From Clostridia bacterium (GTDB lineage: Bacteria > Bacillota > Clostridia > Christensenellales > UBA1242), in the NCBI GenBank assembly GCA_023228225.1, contig JALOBO010000017.1, positions 1-24,780 on the forward strand: DNA of 24,780 nt, in the 5' to 3' direction. The position numbers and the translations under genes were made by a program. Below are positions 13,924 through 20,861 of the stretch, piece after piece; within the stretch, counting starts at the first letter, position 1, and every line of letters starts with the position of its first letter. The notes below the pieces were generated by a model, which worked only from the letters and a program-made list of their open reading frames with translations, was not told where the DNA came from and did not search any database.

Positions 13924-14070
13924 TTATACCACCTCAATATTAAGCATCTTTAAAGTTCTTACACAAACTCTTTCTGTCTGTTCATCAACGTTCATCTCGC
14001 CACACACAACACGGACTAAGACTTTCATGAGTGCTGCGCTTTCTTCATAAGTAAGGGAGAGTTGCAGCAT
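13924..14070 (-). CDS. Small hypothetical protein (48 aa)
   Basis: The frame begins MLQLSLTYEESAALMKVLVR and ends with NIEVV. It overlaps the upstream stop as TAATG, and its own TAA is the TATAA of the next gene's SD, giving coupling at both ends. It is a helical small domain without membrane span. Confidence 0.6.
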   Translation of the reverse strand: MLQLSLTYEESAALMKVLVRVVCGEMNVDEQTERVCVRTLKMLNIEVV

Positions 14071-14465
14071 TACTGCATCTCCGGCTTACCCTTGTTAAGA
14101 TTCTTCTTCATATCTGCAATAACTGCCTTAACCTGTCCTGACAGCTCAAAAAAGTCCTGCCCGACCATGTCATAAACTTCTAATGAATCACCCTCACATT
14201 CCATGTGCCTGGTGATCCTTACCTTTGCATAAGGCTTAACTTCTCCTTTTGCGCCTGTGTCTGCCCCTACTTCCGTTTCAATGGTTACAGGCTGTCTGAT
14301 AGTTGAAACTGTCTCAATTACCTGGTCAGGTGAGTTTTCTTCTTCTTCGTCAAATTCCTCTTCTTCTTCGTCTTCTCCTTCCATAATATCTGCAAGTTCT
14401 TCTTCTGTCAGGTCTTCATTTGAGTTAATTTCATCTGCAATCTGCTTTGCTTCTTCTGGTGTCAT
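14070..14465 (-). CDS. Acidic protein (131 aa), unknown function
   Basis: Residues 1-45 are highly acidic (EEAKQIADEI, then EGEDEEEEEFDEEEEN). About 60-131 form a more ordered part with beta-like segments (YAKVRITRHMEC) and a C-terminal basic helix (VKAVIADMKKNLNKGK). Acidic disordered leaders followed by a small domain occur in DNA-mimic or processivity-type accessory proteins, but I see no specific family signature. It starts after AGAGGTAG and ends sharing a base with the next ATG. It lies near the beginning of the leftward operon, hence is probably expressed early. Confidence 0.65.
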   Translation of the reverse strand: MTPEEAKQIADEINSNEDLTEEELADIMEGEDEEEEEFDEEEENSPDQVIETVSTIRQPVTIETEVGADTGAKGEVKPYAKVRITRHMECEGDSLEVYDMVGQDFFELSGQVKAVIADMKKNLNKGKPEMQ

Positions 14466-14521
14466 TTTCTACCTCTTATGATCTTTCATGTTAGATTTAG
14501 TTTATTTTATAAGTTTGCTCA

Positions 14522-14731
14522 TTACTGTTTTACTGTCAGGCTTCTTACACAGTCGATAAGAGCCTTATAATTATCATACTGTGCCAGGGCAGTATTTACT
14601 GCTGAAATATCCCCCAATTTAGAATATTTCACAATATCCTTAAGTTTATCTCCAGCTCTAACATGTAATTCAGCTAGAGATTCAGCAACAGAGAGCTTGT
14701 CTCCCATTTCACAAAGTTCTATTATATCCAT
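14522..14731 (-). CDS. Small helical protein (69 aa), first gene of the leftward arm
   Basis: The sequence is all-alpha with three helices (SVAESLAELHVRAGDKLKDI, AVNTALAQYDNYKALIDC), two Cys and no charge clusters. The start follows AGGTGGTATAGA. It is the first leftward gene after the divergent region, with CTTTTATACT at 14830-14821 as its likely TATA box and a TTTTAGTCTGTC motif in its leader (14757-14768). Function unknown. Confidence 0.65.
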   Translation of the reverse strand: MDIIELCEMGDKLSVAESLAELHVRAGDKLKDIVKYSKLGDISAVNTALAQYDNYKALIDCVRSLTVKQ

Positions 14732-15054
14732 TCTATACCACCTTTCAAATTGTCATTTTAGTCTGTCGCTTTAGACTTGCTTACTCCCGCAATTCTAAGC
14801 AACACTTACTAGGATACGATAGTATAAAAGCTTTTCGTATGTAGATGGAATCCTTACCTAGCTTATATACCAAACTTAGATTTTAGCAGATTTTCAGCCT
14901 TACATTATACTGCCTTAGAGCCAGTTACGTAAACGTTATATACTACCTGTGTGCATACTTTACAGAAACGGAAAAGAAAAATTAAAGCTATAAAATCTAC
15001 AGAATAAAAAATTAAATTATCGTGATAGAATCTGAAAGTTTAGGCGGTTTAAAC
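14732..15054. promoter_or_regulatory. Divergent intergenic region between the two arms
   Basis: This non-coding stretch of about 320 bp holds the promoters of both arms. AGTATAAAAG (14821-14830) reads as a TATA box leftward. Its surroundings form a symmetric block, with ATACGA (14814-14819) and TCGTAT (14835-14840) flanking AAAAGCTTTT. Rightward candidates are TTATATACC (about 14870), GTTATATACTA (about 14935) and CTATAAAAT (14988-14996). A copy of the recurring motif in reverse (TTTTAGTCTGTC) is at 14757-14768. I see no RNA gene. Confidence 0.55.
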
Positions 15055-15219
15055 ATGATGCACACAATGAACATGTCAAAATACGTTGTCAAGAATGGAC
15101 CAATAAGCAACCTGCAGAGCACGCTTAATGACCTGGATGAACAGGGTTATAGTTTTATGAGCCTACACCAGTTTTTGACTGCAGACGGGCTGAAATTCTC
15201 TCTTGTTATGTGCAGGTGA
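15055..15219 (+). CDS. DUF4177-like small protein
   Basis: From MMHTMNMSKYVVKNGPISNL the frame continues LNDLDEQGYSFMSLHQF and ends LKFSLVMCR. The strand-helix-strand layout with a Leu-x-x-L-x-x-x-G-W/Y core resembles DUF4177 proteins of unknown function. The ATG at 15055 is chosen for TAGGCGGTTTAAAC, a degenerate copy of the usual SD element. The same frame is open to a GTG at 15022, which would suit a leaderless start from the TATA at 14988. It is the first gene of the right arm. Confidence 0.55.
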   Translation: MMHTMNMSKYVVKNGPISNLQSTLNDLDEQGYSFMSLHQFLTADGLKFSLVMCR

Positions 15220-15223
15220 TTTT

Positions 15224-15610
15224 GTGACCAGATCGAGAAAAATAGAAAAGGCAATTAAAGAGGATTACAATTTTAGAGCAATTGGTGAAGACTACACAGA
15301 CAAGGACCCTGCAGAGTACACTAATATTGATGCAGTAGGCTTCTGTCCACACATAGACAACAGTAGGCTCCAGAAAATTATTCTGTCAAAGAAAGGTGAA
15401 GGTATTATTCACAGAAAATGTGTTGCCTCGAATGGTACTGACAGGTTTTACCACTATGTGCAGTTGCAAGATTTCAAGCCTGTACAGTTTTGCAAATTGC
15501 AGCGAGATCCTGAAGCAGATATTGAGAAATGCGAGAAGAACTTTTTAAAGTGCCCTGCGTACCTTGCAGAAATGGCAGAAGAAAAGAAAGCTAAAAAGAG
15601 GGTGGTTTAA
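15224..15610 (+). CDS. Hypothetical protein (128 aa), GTG start
   Basis: The GTG at 15224 follows CAGGTGAT, a perfect SD that overlaps the previous stop. A TTG 21 bases upstream is open but has no SD. The product begins TRSRKIEKAIKEDYNFRAIG. Five Cys residues occur, including EKCEKNFLKC near the end, and the tail is strongly basic (EEKKAKKRVV). No family recognised. Its TAA abuts the next ATG. Confidence 0.65.
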   Translation: MTRSRKIEKAIKEDYNFRAIGEDYTDKDPAEYTNIDAVGFCPHIDNSRLQKIILSKKGEGIIHRKCVASNGTDRFYHYVQLQDFKPVQFCKLQRDPEADIEKCEKNFLKCPAYLAEMAEEKKAKKRVV

Positions 15611-15949
15611 ATGGCAGAGAAAATTTACATGGATGAAACAATGAAAACCTACAGCTTTATAGAGTGTCCTGATGCAGTGATTACAGATATACTCAAAGAA
15701 GACCTGACAACAGTAGAGCTTGAGCTTTACAAAGTTGTGTATAAAAAGTTGGCAACTGTTTATATTGTGTCTAGGAAAGAGCATGACTGTGGGGAAACAT
15801 TCGAGTACAAAACTAAAAAATCAGCACAGAAAAAGTATGATGCTCTTCTTGAGGCAGAGCTCCTAGCAGTGGCTGAGTGGGATGCTGAGGAATGGAACAG
15901 CTTCAGAGAAGTTGCAAAAAAGGATTATCAGAAATGGGGGAGCTGCTGA
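15611..15949 (+). CDS. Hypothetical protein (112 aa)
   Basis: The sequence is mixed alpha/beta with strands (VELELYKVVYKKLATVYIVS) then a charged helical half (KKSAQKKYDALLEAELLAVA, WNSFREVAKKDYQKW). One CG and a C-terminal Cys are present, and there is no membrane span. It is joined to the upstream gene as TAAATG with GGTGGTTTAA as SD. It shows no motif I recognise. Confidence 0.65.
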   Translation: MAEKIYMDETMKTYSFIECPDAVITDILKEDLTTVELELYKVVYKKLATVYIVSRKEHDCGETFEYKTKKSAQKKYDALLEAELLAVAEWDAEEWNSFREVAKKDYQKWGSC

Positions 15950-15958
15950 GGTGTAAGC

Positions 15959-16177
15959 ATGAAAATTAAACCAGCTATACTCACAATTATGGCACTTTCG
16001 CCTTTCCCTGTGGGTATGTATGTTGAATATGCGTACGGTGAGAGCACCAGCTTAATTTTTGCAATCGGTATGCTTTACGGAGCTGTTGCAATGTTGATAC
16101 TAAACCCAAGAGAAAGTATACAAAATGAAATAAATGGTGTGCTTGAAGAGGAAAGAGAGTGGTTAAAAAACAACTAG
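15959..16177 (+). CDS. Small membrane protein (72 aa), amber stop
   Basis: Two spans (about 5-24 and 30-48) precede a charged C-terminal helix (QNEINGVLEEEREWLKNN). GAGGTG is the SD. The gene ends in TAG; reading through would add nine codons to a TAA that lies inside the following hairpin. Unknown function. Confidence 0.6.
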   Translation: MKIKPAILTIMALSPFPVGMYVEYAYGESTSLIFAIGMLYGAVAMLILNPRESIQNEINGVLEEEREWLKNN

Positions 16178-16194
16178 AAAAGAAGTGGTGGTAT

Positions 16195-16217
16195 AGAGGG
16201 AGATTAAACCTCCCTCT
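16195..16217 (+). terminator. Hairpin flanked by duplicated GGTGGTATA elements
   Basis: AGAGGGAG, a 7-base loop beginning ATTAAA, then CTCCCTCT gives an 8-bp perfect stem. GGTGGTATA occurs immediately before and after it; the second copy leads into a five-codon frame (MNNDS). It resembles the 1033-1050 hairpin and probably ends the first right-arm unit. Confidence 0.5.
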
Positions 16218-16314
16218 GGTGGTATAAATGAACAACGATTCTTAAAAAAGATTTGTTGTACAAATACTATATACGCAGGTATTATATTTAAATCTATCTA
16301 TAGGAGTGGTATAA

Positions 16315-16461
16315 ATGTTCAAATGCGATTACAGAAAGAAGTGTGAAGGGTTTACAAACGAATCTAGGTACTGTACTAGCTGGTGGGAGTGTCAAAACTG
16401 TGGAATCTGGAAGCGTTTTGATAGAGGAGAAATAAAACAATACAAGAAAGTGATAGATTGA
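16315..16461 (+). CDS. Cys-rich microprotein (48 aa), probable zinc binding
   Basis: The product is MFKCDYRKKCEGFTNESRYC, then WWECQNCGIWKRFDRGEIK and a basic tail. Six Cys residues, including CxxC and paired C-x5-C, suggest one or two zinc sites. GGAGTGGTATAAATG sets the start, and a TATA box (ACTATATACG) lies about 45 bp upstream. The next gene is a paralogue that overlaps its stop. Confidence 0.65.
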   Translation: MFKCDYRKKCEGFTNESRYCTSWWECQNCGIWKRFDRGEIKQYKKVID

Positions 16462-16613
16462 GCACGCTTTACAAAAATTATTGTGAGTACACTAATATTT
16501 GTGAGGCATTTTCTGAACATTCTTTTATTTGCCGTAGTTGCAGAGAAGAGTGCAGTATAAGAGAAAAGTTTGTGAGTGGCGAAATTAAAGAGTTTAAGTT
16601 AAAACTGAGTTAA
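16458..16613 (+). CDS. Paralogous Cys-rich microprotein (51 aa), TTG start
   Basis: TTG overlaps the previous TGA as TTGA. The product STLYKNYCEYTNICEAFSEH continues FICRSCREECSIREKFVSG and ends in GEIKEFKLKL. It shares spacing with the gene before it (C-x5/6-C, then CxxC, then R/K-F-x-x-G-E-I-K-x-Y/F-K), so the two arose by tandem duplication. No ATG is available in the frame, so TTG initiation is inferred from coupling. Confidence 0.6.
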   Translation: MSTLYKNYCEYTNICEAFSEHSFICRSCREECSIREKFVSGEIKEFKLKLS

Positions 16614-16654
16614 TATACACACAAAGTATTAAATAGAAATACAACATATAACTG

Positions 16655-16692
16655 TATCCTTTTAGTAGGAATGTTTGCTTACTAAAAGGATA
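16655..16692. repeat. Perfect 13-bp inverted repeat upstream of the primase
   Basis: TATCCTTTTAGTA (16655-16667) and TACTAAAAGGATA (16680-16692) flank a 12-base spacer. It lies between a TATA-like CATATAA (about 16645) and the SD of the leader ORF, so it can act as an operator over the transcription start or as a stem-loop in the 5' leader. Confidence 0.7.
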
Positions 16693-16709
16693 TATAACGT
16701 GGTGGTAAA

Positions 16710-16745
16710 ATGGTAAAGAAACAGATTATTATCAGGAGCGAGTAA
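16710..16745 (+). CDS. Possible 11-residue leader peptide before the primase
   Basis: MVKKQIIIRSE is preceded by GGTGGTAAA, a good SD. Its TAA ends one base before the primase ATG, and its codons contain the primase SD (AGGAG). Translation of this mini-ORF could gate primase translation. Confidence 0.45.
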   Translation: MVKKQIIIRSE

Positions 16746-16746
16746 C

Positions 16747-19695
16747 ATGGAGAACGACAAAAAGCCTTCAAAGGCGTTTAGTGAAAAAGTCAAAGCGTCT
16801 ATTGATTTAGTTTCACTTATTGGAAAGTCTGTTTCTCTACATAAGGAAGGAAACGAATGGTACATGGGCGCAACCTCTGCAGCAAGTGTAAGTGGCAAGT
16901 CTTTGAAGGTAAATTGCAGAGAGCAGTATTATAAGAACTTTGCAACGAATGATAAGGGAGATGCTTTCAACTGGATTGCATATGCTCAGAGCCTCGACAT
17001 TACTAAAGATTTTCCAGAAATTCTTAAAATTGCAGCAGATGAAGCAGGTATACCTTTCGAAGGAGTAACAGAAAAAGATATTGCAGACTCTGCAGAGGCA
17101 CATAAGGTACACGATGCCTTAACACAGGCAGCAGAAATTTATCATGCTAACCTTACTCCTGAGCACAGGGCATATGTTAAGGGCAAGTGGGGAATCACAG
17201 ATGATACAATTGATTCTCTGAAAATTGGATATGCAAAGCCAGGAAACGGGAGCAACTTAATTAATGTGATTGATGATGATACACTGCTTAAAACAGGGCT
17301 TATAAATATTGTCTACTCTAATGATGGGACAGGCACCAATGTAGTAACAGAAATATTCCAGGGAAGAATAGTATTCCCGTACTGGAATTGTGGCAAAGTT
17401 GTAAATTTTGCAGCAAGAGGATCTGAGAAAGATAAAGAAGGGAAAGTAAAGAATCCTGAAGAAGATAAACTTCTTAAAACTCCGAACACACCTTATGAGA
17501 GTGCGAAGTATAAGAAACTGCTAGTACACAGCGAAAAAAGACCGTACATTAACAAAGCAATCAATAACAGGTACCTCTTTGGCGAAGACTCTATTCGAGG
17601 AAAGGATTACTGTATTATTACAGAGGGTATTGCAGATGCTATAATGCTTATGCAGAATGGTATTCCAGTGCTGTCTCCTGTTACTGTTCAGTTTGCAGAG
17701 AACGACCATGATAAGCTTGTTCATGCTGCAAGGAGATTGAAAACTGTTTACATATGCAATGATAACGAGCTCTCAGGTGCCGGAGAACACGGAGCGATTA
17801 AGACAGCTCTCCTATTGAAGAATGAAGGAGTAGACGTTAAAATAATTCTGCTGCCGAAAGAGAACCTGTCTAAAATGGACGTTGCAGAGTATTTCTTAAG
17901 GCATACAAAAGAAGAGTTCGAGAAAGTAAAGGACCAGAGCAAGGATATTCTGGTTCACCTGCTTAACAAAGTTCAGCCTAGCACTTGCGCAGATGCGACA
18001 ATTGCAAAGACTGAGAACTTTAAGAAAGCTATAGAATTTACGGAAACAGTTTTAAAGAACGTGACTAATGAAGATGAAGTAAATTTATTCATAAGAAACA
18101 ACATAAAAAATTACTTTAATAAGTTTACTACAGAAGATATAAGATCAATAGCTAAAGCGTACAAAAATACAGTTGCAGAAAACAACAGTAAGAATCCTGA
18201 CCAGGAACATAAAATGGTTTTTGATTTGGATTCTGAGTCTGGCAGGAGTACCATGATTCAGGTGCTTGCTAGAGAGATCATGCAGGAAAAGCACATGAAA
18301 TATGTAGCAGGTATGTTAAGGATTTATGATAATGGTGTATATCCTGACGATCAAACAGCAATAACCAGACTTAAGAGAGATATTCTAATGCTGGCAGGCA
18401 AGGAGCATAAAACACCTATTGTAGAAAAGCACGCCAACAATGTAATAAAAGTCCTTGAGATTTTAAATTCTGTATGTGAAGCAGAATATAACTATGATCC
18501 AGATGATTTGGCAGTTGGAAATGGAGTATTAAACCTTAAGACATTTGAACTGCAGGAGTTTACGCCTGATAAAGTATTTTTCAATAAAATACCTATAAGC
18601 TATGATCCAGCAGCTCCAGAACCTAAACTATTTCTGGACCTTATGGATAAAGTGTTTAAAGGAAATGAAGAACAGAGAGTACTAATGCAGGAGATATTTG
18701 GCTTCTGCCTGCTAAATAACTACAAGTACCAGTCAATAATTTATTTGTTGGGTGATGGTGGTAACGGAAAAGGGACAGTAATAAAAATTTTAACTTACTT
18801 ACTTGGAAATGAGGCAACTTCTTCAGCCACACTTAACCAACTGACAGACCATAACAATGTTGACTATTACCTGGCTAAACTCCATGGTAAGCGTGCAAAT
18901 ATTTGCGGTGACATTGGAGCAAAGAAAATAGAGAATACTGAAAATATTAAAAAACTGTCTTCAAACACTGATAAAATTAGTGCAAGGTTGCCTTATGGAG
19001 TGCCTTTTGATTTTATCAATAATGCAAAATTGATATTTGCATTGAACAAGATGCCTAAGAAGGACGCTTTCACTACTGGAGATAAAAGAAGAGATGTAAT
19101 TATATCTTTCAATAATCCAATATCGGATACAAAAGACGATATAAAAGGATTTGCAGAGCTAATAAAAGACTCTGGAGAAATGTCTGGAGTGCTCAAATGG
19201 GCTTTAGAAGGACTAAAAAGATTAGAGAGAAATCAGAGATTTACTGATAAGAGGACAGTTGCACAAAAAGGACTCGAATATGATATGAAAAGTAATCCTA
19301 TGAAATATTTTGTTGACGATTGCATAGACCAGGACCCACTAGGCGGAGTTATACCAAATGTAACAGTCTATGAAGCATACAACAAATATAGGAAAATACA
19401 TGGTATGCCTGAGCTGTCAGAGCAAGAAATTAAAAACGGTTTGAAATATTGGTGTGGACAGATAGGCATAACAGTAACAGAAAAAAGAGAACGTATGAAA
19501 AAACTGTGTGGATTTGTAACACCTGAAATTAAATCTATCCTTGGAGATTCTAAGCAGGTTAGAGTTTTCACAGGAATAAAACTAATGGAAAATGAAGAAG
19601 GAGACGAAAAAGGATTAAATACCTTTGCAAATGCAACACACGTAGAAGAAAAGACTTCTGTGCTAGACGATTTTAAAAATGCTCTGTGTGATTGA
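16747..19695 (+). CDS. Replicative primase-helicase (DnaG-like TOPRIM plus SF3 helicase)
   Basis: This 982-residue protein should synthesise primers and unwind DNA at the origin. Residues 10-105 align with a DnaG CHC2 zinc domain, but all metal ligands are missing. About 200-225 (IFQGRIVFPYWNCGKVVNFAARG) matches the DnaG catalytic-core start. The TOPRIM domain has ITEGIADAI (E293) and ICNDNE (D339). A D5-type linker follows. The SF3 helicase has Walker A GDGGNGKGT (669-677), Walker B-like ANICGDIGA, and sensor FALNKMP with GDKRRDVIISF. Proteins of this design initiate replication in viruses and plasmids. The start is set by AGGAG and the leader ORF. Downstream lies an iteron array. Confidence 0.9.
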   Translation: MENDKKPSKAFSEKVKASIDLVSLIGKSVSLHKEGNEWYMGATSAASVSGKSLKVNCREQYYKNFATNDKGDAFNWIAYAQSLDITKDFPEILKIAADEAGIPFEGVTEKDIADSAEAHKVHDALTQAAEIYHANLTPEHRAYVKGKWGITDDTIDSLKIGYAKPGNGSNLINVIDDDTLLKTGLINIVYSNDGTGTNVVTEIFQGRIVFPYWNCGKVVNFAARGSEKDKEGKVKNPEEDKLLKTPNTPYESAKYKKLLVHSEKRPYINKAINNRYLFGEDSIRGKDYCIITEGIADAIMLMQNGIPVLSPVTVQFAENDHDKLVHAARRLKTVYICNDNELSGAGEHGAIKTALLLKNEGVDVKIILLPKENLSKMDVAEYFLRHTKEEFEKVKDQSKDILVHLLNKVQPSTCADATIAKTENFKKAIEFTETVLKNVTNEDEVNLFIRNNIKNYFNKFTTEDIRSIAKAYKNTVAENNSKNPDQEHKMVFDLDSESGRSTMIQVLAREIMQEKHMKYVAGMLRIYDNGVYPDDQTAITRLKRDILMLAGKEHKTPIVEKHANNVIKVLEILNSVCEAEYNYDPDDLAVGNGVLNLKTFELQEFTPDKVFFNKIPISYDPAAPEPKLFLDLMDKVFKGNEEQRVLMQEIFGFCLLNNYKYQSIIYLLGDGGNGKGTVIKILTYLLGNEATSSATLNQLTDHNNVDYYLAKLHGKRANICGDIGAKKIENTENIKKLSSNTDKISARLPYGVPFDFINNAKLIFALNKMPKKDAFTTGDKRRDVIISFNNPISDTKDDIKGFAELIKDSGEMSGVLKWALEGLKRLERNQRFTDKRTVAQKGLEYDMKSNPMKYFVDDCIDQDPLGGVIPNVTVYEAYNKYRKIHGMPELSEQEIKNGLKYWCGQIGITVTEKRERMKKLCGFVTPEIKSILGDSKQVRVFTGIKLMENEEGDEKGLNTFANATHVEEKTSVLDDFKNALCD

Positions 19696-19750
19696 ACACA
19701 CAAGCAATTTTTTTTTAATTCTAGAAAAGTATCTTTAGAGCAACATTTGA

Positions 19751-19818
19751 GTAATTTCTTTAGAATTTTTGAGAATTTTCTGAAAATTTCTCTAAAATCT
19801 GCTAAAATTCACTAAAAT
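19751..19818. repeat. 10-bp-phased A/T-tract array
   Basis: Runs of A or T recur each 10 bp: AGAATTTTT, GAGAATTTTC, TGAAAATTTC, then CTAAAAT at 19792, 19802 and 19812. Helically phased tracts of this kind bend DNA. Confidence 0.65.
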
Positions 19819-19823
19819 TTTTC

Positions 19824-20136
19824 TGTGCCACCAAAAAATTGCTTTGTGTCATGGCATGTGCCAATACCTTGTGTCGGCTAAAAACAGTAAGAGTGCCAAG
19901 TGTGCCGAGTAAAAGTAGGTAAAACAATATTTAATTATAAAATAATATTACAGAATAAATGCTCATATGTAAACATACGTGTAAACATACTAGAGTCTCC
20001 TATGTAAAAAAAAGTCGGCACAAATACGGATTTTCCGTTATGCAGTGGCTTAAGTTATGGTCGGCACATATGTCCGCTTCTCGATTGTATACTACTGATA
20101 GTGTTTTTGGTCGGCACAAGCAAAAAGGTCGGCACA
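19824..20136. repeat. Iteron array, GTCGGCACA in both orientations
   Basis: Direct copies of GTCGGCACA start at 20014, 20060, 20110 and 20128. Inverted forms occur at 19824 and 19857 (TGTGCCA), 19892 (AGTGCCA) and 19901 (TGTGCCGA, exact reverse complement of 8 bases). A partial direct copy GTCGGC is at 19873. The left half is thus mostly inverted and the right half direct. Confidence 0.75.
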
Positions 20137-20358
20137 CTTTTTGTTTAGAAAAGTATTCTAAAAGCAGTTTTGAGCTTTTGAGCATTTGCACAGGAAATTA
20201 ACAGGCAAAAATAAAATATTCCGTTTATCTAAATTTATGCTCATTTGATCCTCTGAGAAGTTCAGACATACAAACATACCAACTTTAATTATTTTCTTTA
20301 CTATGGGCTTCTCCGTAAGCCTCATGCAACTTTAGAGAGGTAAATCTTTACTATGATC

Positions 20359-20390
20359 TTTGACAGGCTAAAAGTTTTACTTTAAACTGT
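20359..20390. promoter_or_regulatory. Motif/imperfect palindrome upstream of the AbrB-like gene
   Basis: TTTGACAGGCTAAAA is followed by a half-site reading TTTAAACTGTC, giving GACAG...CTGTC symmetry. It is about 60 bp upstream of the TATA-like TTATTTATA (20419). Confidence 0.45.
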
Positions 20391-20433
20391 CTCATACAGG
20401 TTTCATAATATTAGATAGTTATTTATACTTTCG

Positions 20434-20451
20434 GGTACTATTAGGTACTAT
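20434..20451 (+). promoter_or_regulatory. GGTACTAT direct repeat over the AbrB-like gene start
   Basis: GGTACTAT occurs at 20434-20441 and 20444-20451, 10 bp apart, the second running into the ATG. With TTATTTATA at 20419, these repeats cover the transcription start and could be an autoregulatory site. Confidence 0.4.
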
Positions 20452-20860
20452 GGGAGAAATAATAAAATGCGGAGAACGCACGGTACAGACAAAATGCAGA
20501 GTAACGATTAACGACATTGCAGAGAAGCACGGCATATGCCCTGGCGATACTGTGAATGTAATTATTCAGAAAGTTGAAGAACACACAGAGGAGTTAAGCA
20601 GTGTAGATTCTACAATTGAAAAGCTTACTGATCTGCTTAACTATACAATGGTTATTAGAGGGGATCTTAAAATCCTTGAAGATCCTGAAACAAGTGCACA
20701 GTACAGAGGTTTCTTGTTTAGAAATATAGAATTTAGTACAAATTACCTTGAGCGCGAAGTTAGATCAGCTATTAATATGCTTGGTGGCTGTGTTGGTAGT
20801 GAATGTGTGAATGATGTTGCAGGTGAATTACCTTGGCACGGTGATGCGCTCTTGAAATAA
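20450..20860 (+). CDS. AbrB/SpoVT-type transcriptional regulator
   Basis: In this 136-residue protein, residues 4-45 (IKCGERTVQTKCRVTINDIA then KHGICPGDTVNVIIQK) show the swapped-hairpin AbrB fold: a beta hairpin, the R-V-T-I strand, a short helix, and the G-I-x-x-G-D-x-V turn. The C-terminal region (about 55-136) is helical and may oligomerise or sense a ligand. AbrB-type proteins are common archaeal transition or copy-number regulators. It has its own promoter, is flanked by two copies of the TTTGACAGGCTAAAA motif, and precedes the partition genes, so it may regulate them (inference). A long pyrimidine tract after its stop is a likely terminator. Confidence 0.75.
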   Translation: MGEIIKCGERTVQTKCRVTINDIAEKHGICPGDTVNVIIQKVEEHTEELSSVDSTIEKLTDLLNYTMVIRGDLKILEDPETSAQYRGFLFRNIEFSTNYLEREVRSAINMLGGCVGSECVNDVAGELPWHGDALLK

Positions 20861-20861
20861 T

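Larger units (their letters stand above)
19696..20449. other. Non-coding region, candidate replication origin
   Basis: This is 754 bp without a credible gene. In order it contains a T9 run (about 19709), probably the primase terminator; a 10-bp-phased A/T-tract array (19751-19818); TGTGCC repeats (19824-19908); an AT-rich stretch with two GTAAACATAC copies (about 19970-19990); GTCGGCACA iterons (20014-20136); two TCTTTACTATG copies exactly 50 bp apart (20295, 20345); and a GACAGGCTAAAA motif (20362) before the AbrB promoter. Iterons, curvature and AT-rich DNA next to a primase-helicase gene are the classic make-up of an origin. Confidence 0.7.

Noticed and set aside
14466..14521. Tiny frames MSKLIK and MKDHKR (the second in frame with the acidic protein through a TAG)
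   Set aside because: They are too short and lack their own SD; the acidic protein has a good SD at its own ATG, so amber readthrough is not needed.
14732..15054. Searched for a tRNA or other structured RNA in the divergent region
   Set aside because: No cloverleaf or T-loop/acceptor pairing was visible; promoters and an inverted repeat explain the sequence.
19824..20136. Considered as a CRISPR array
   Set aside because: Repeats are only 8-9 bp, unevenly spaced and in both orientations, which fits iterons and not CRISPR.
19959..20201. Plus-strand 80-residue frame in the iteron region
   Set aside because: No SD, no recognisable composition, and it overlaps the repeats; better explained as non-coding origin DNA.
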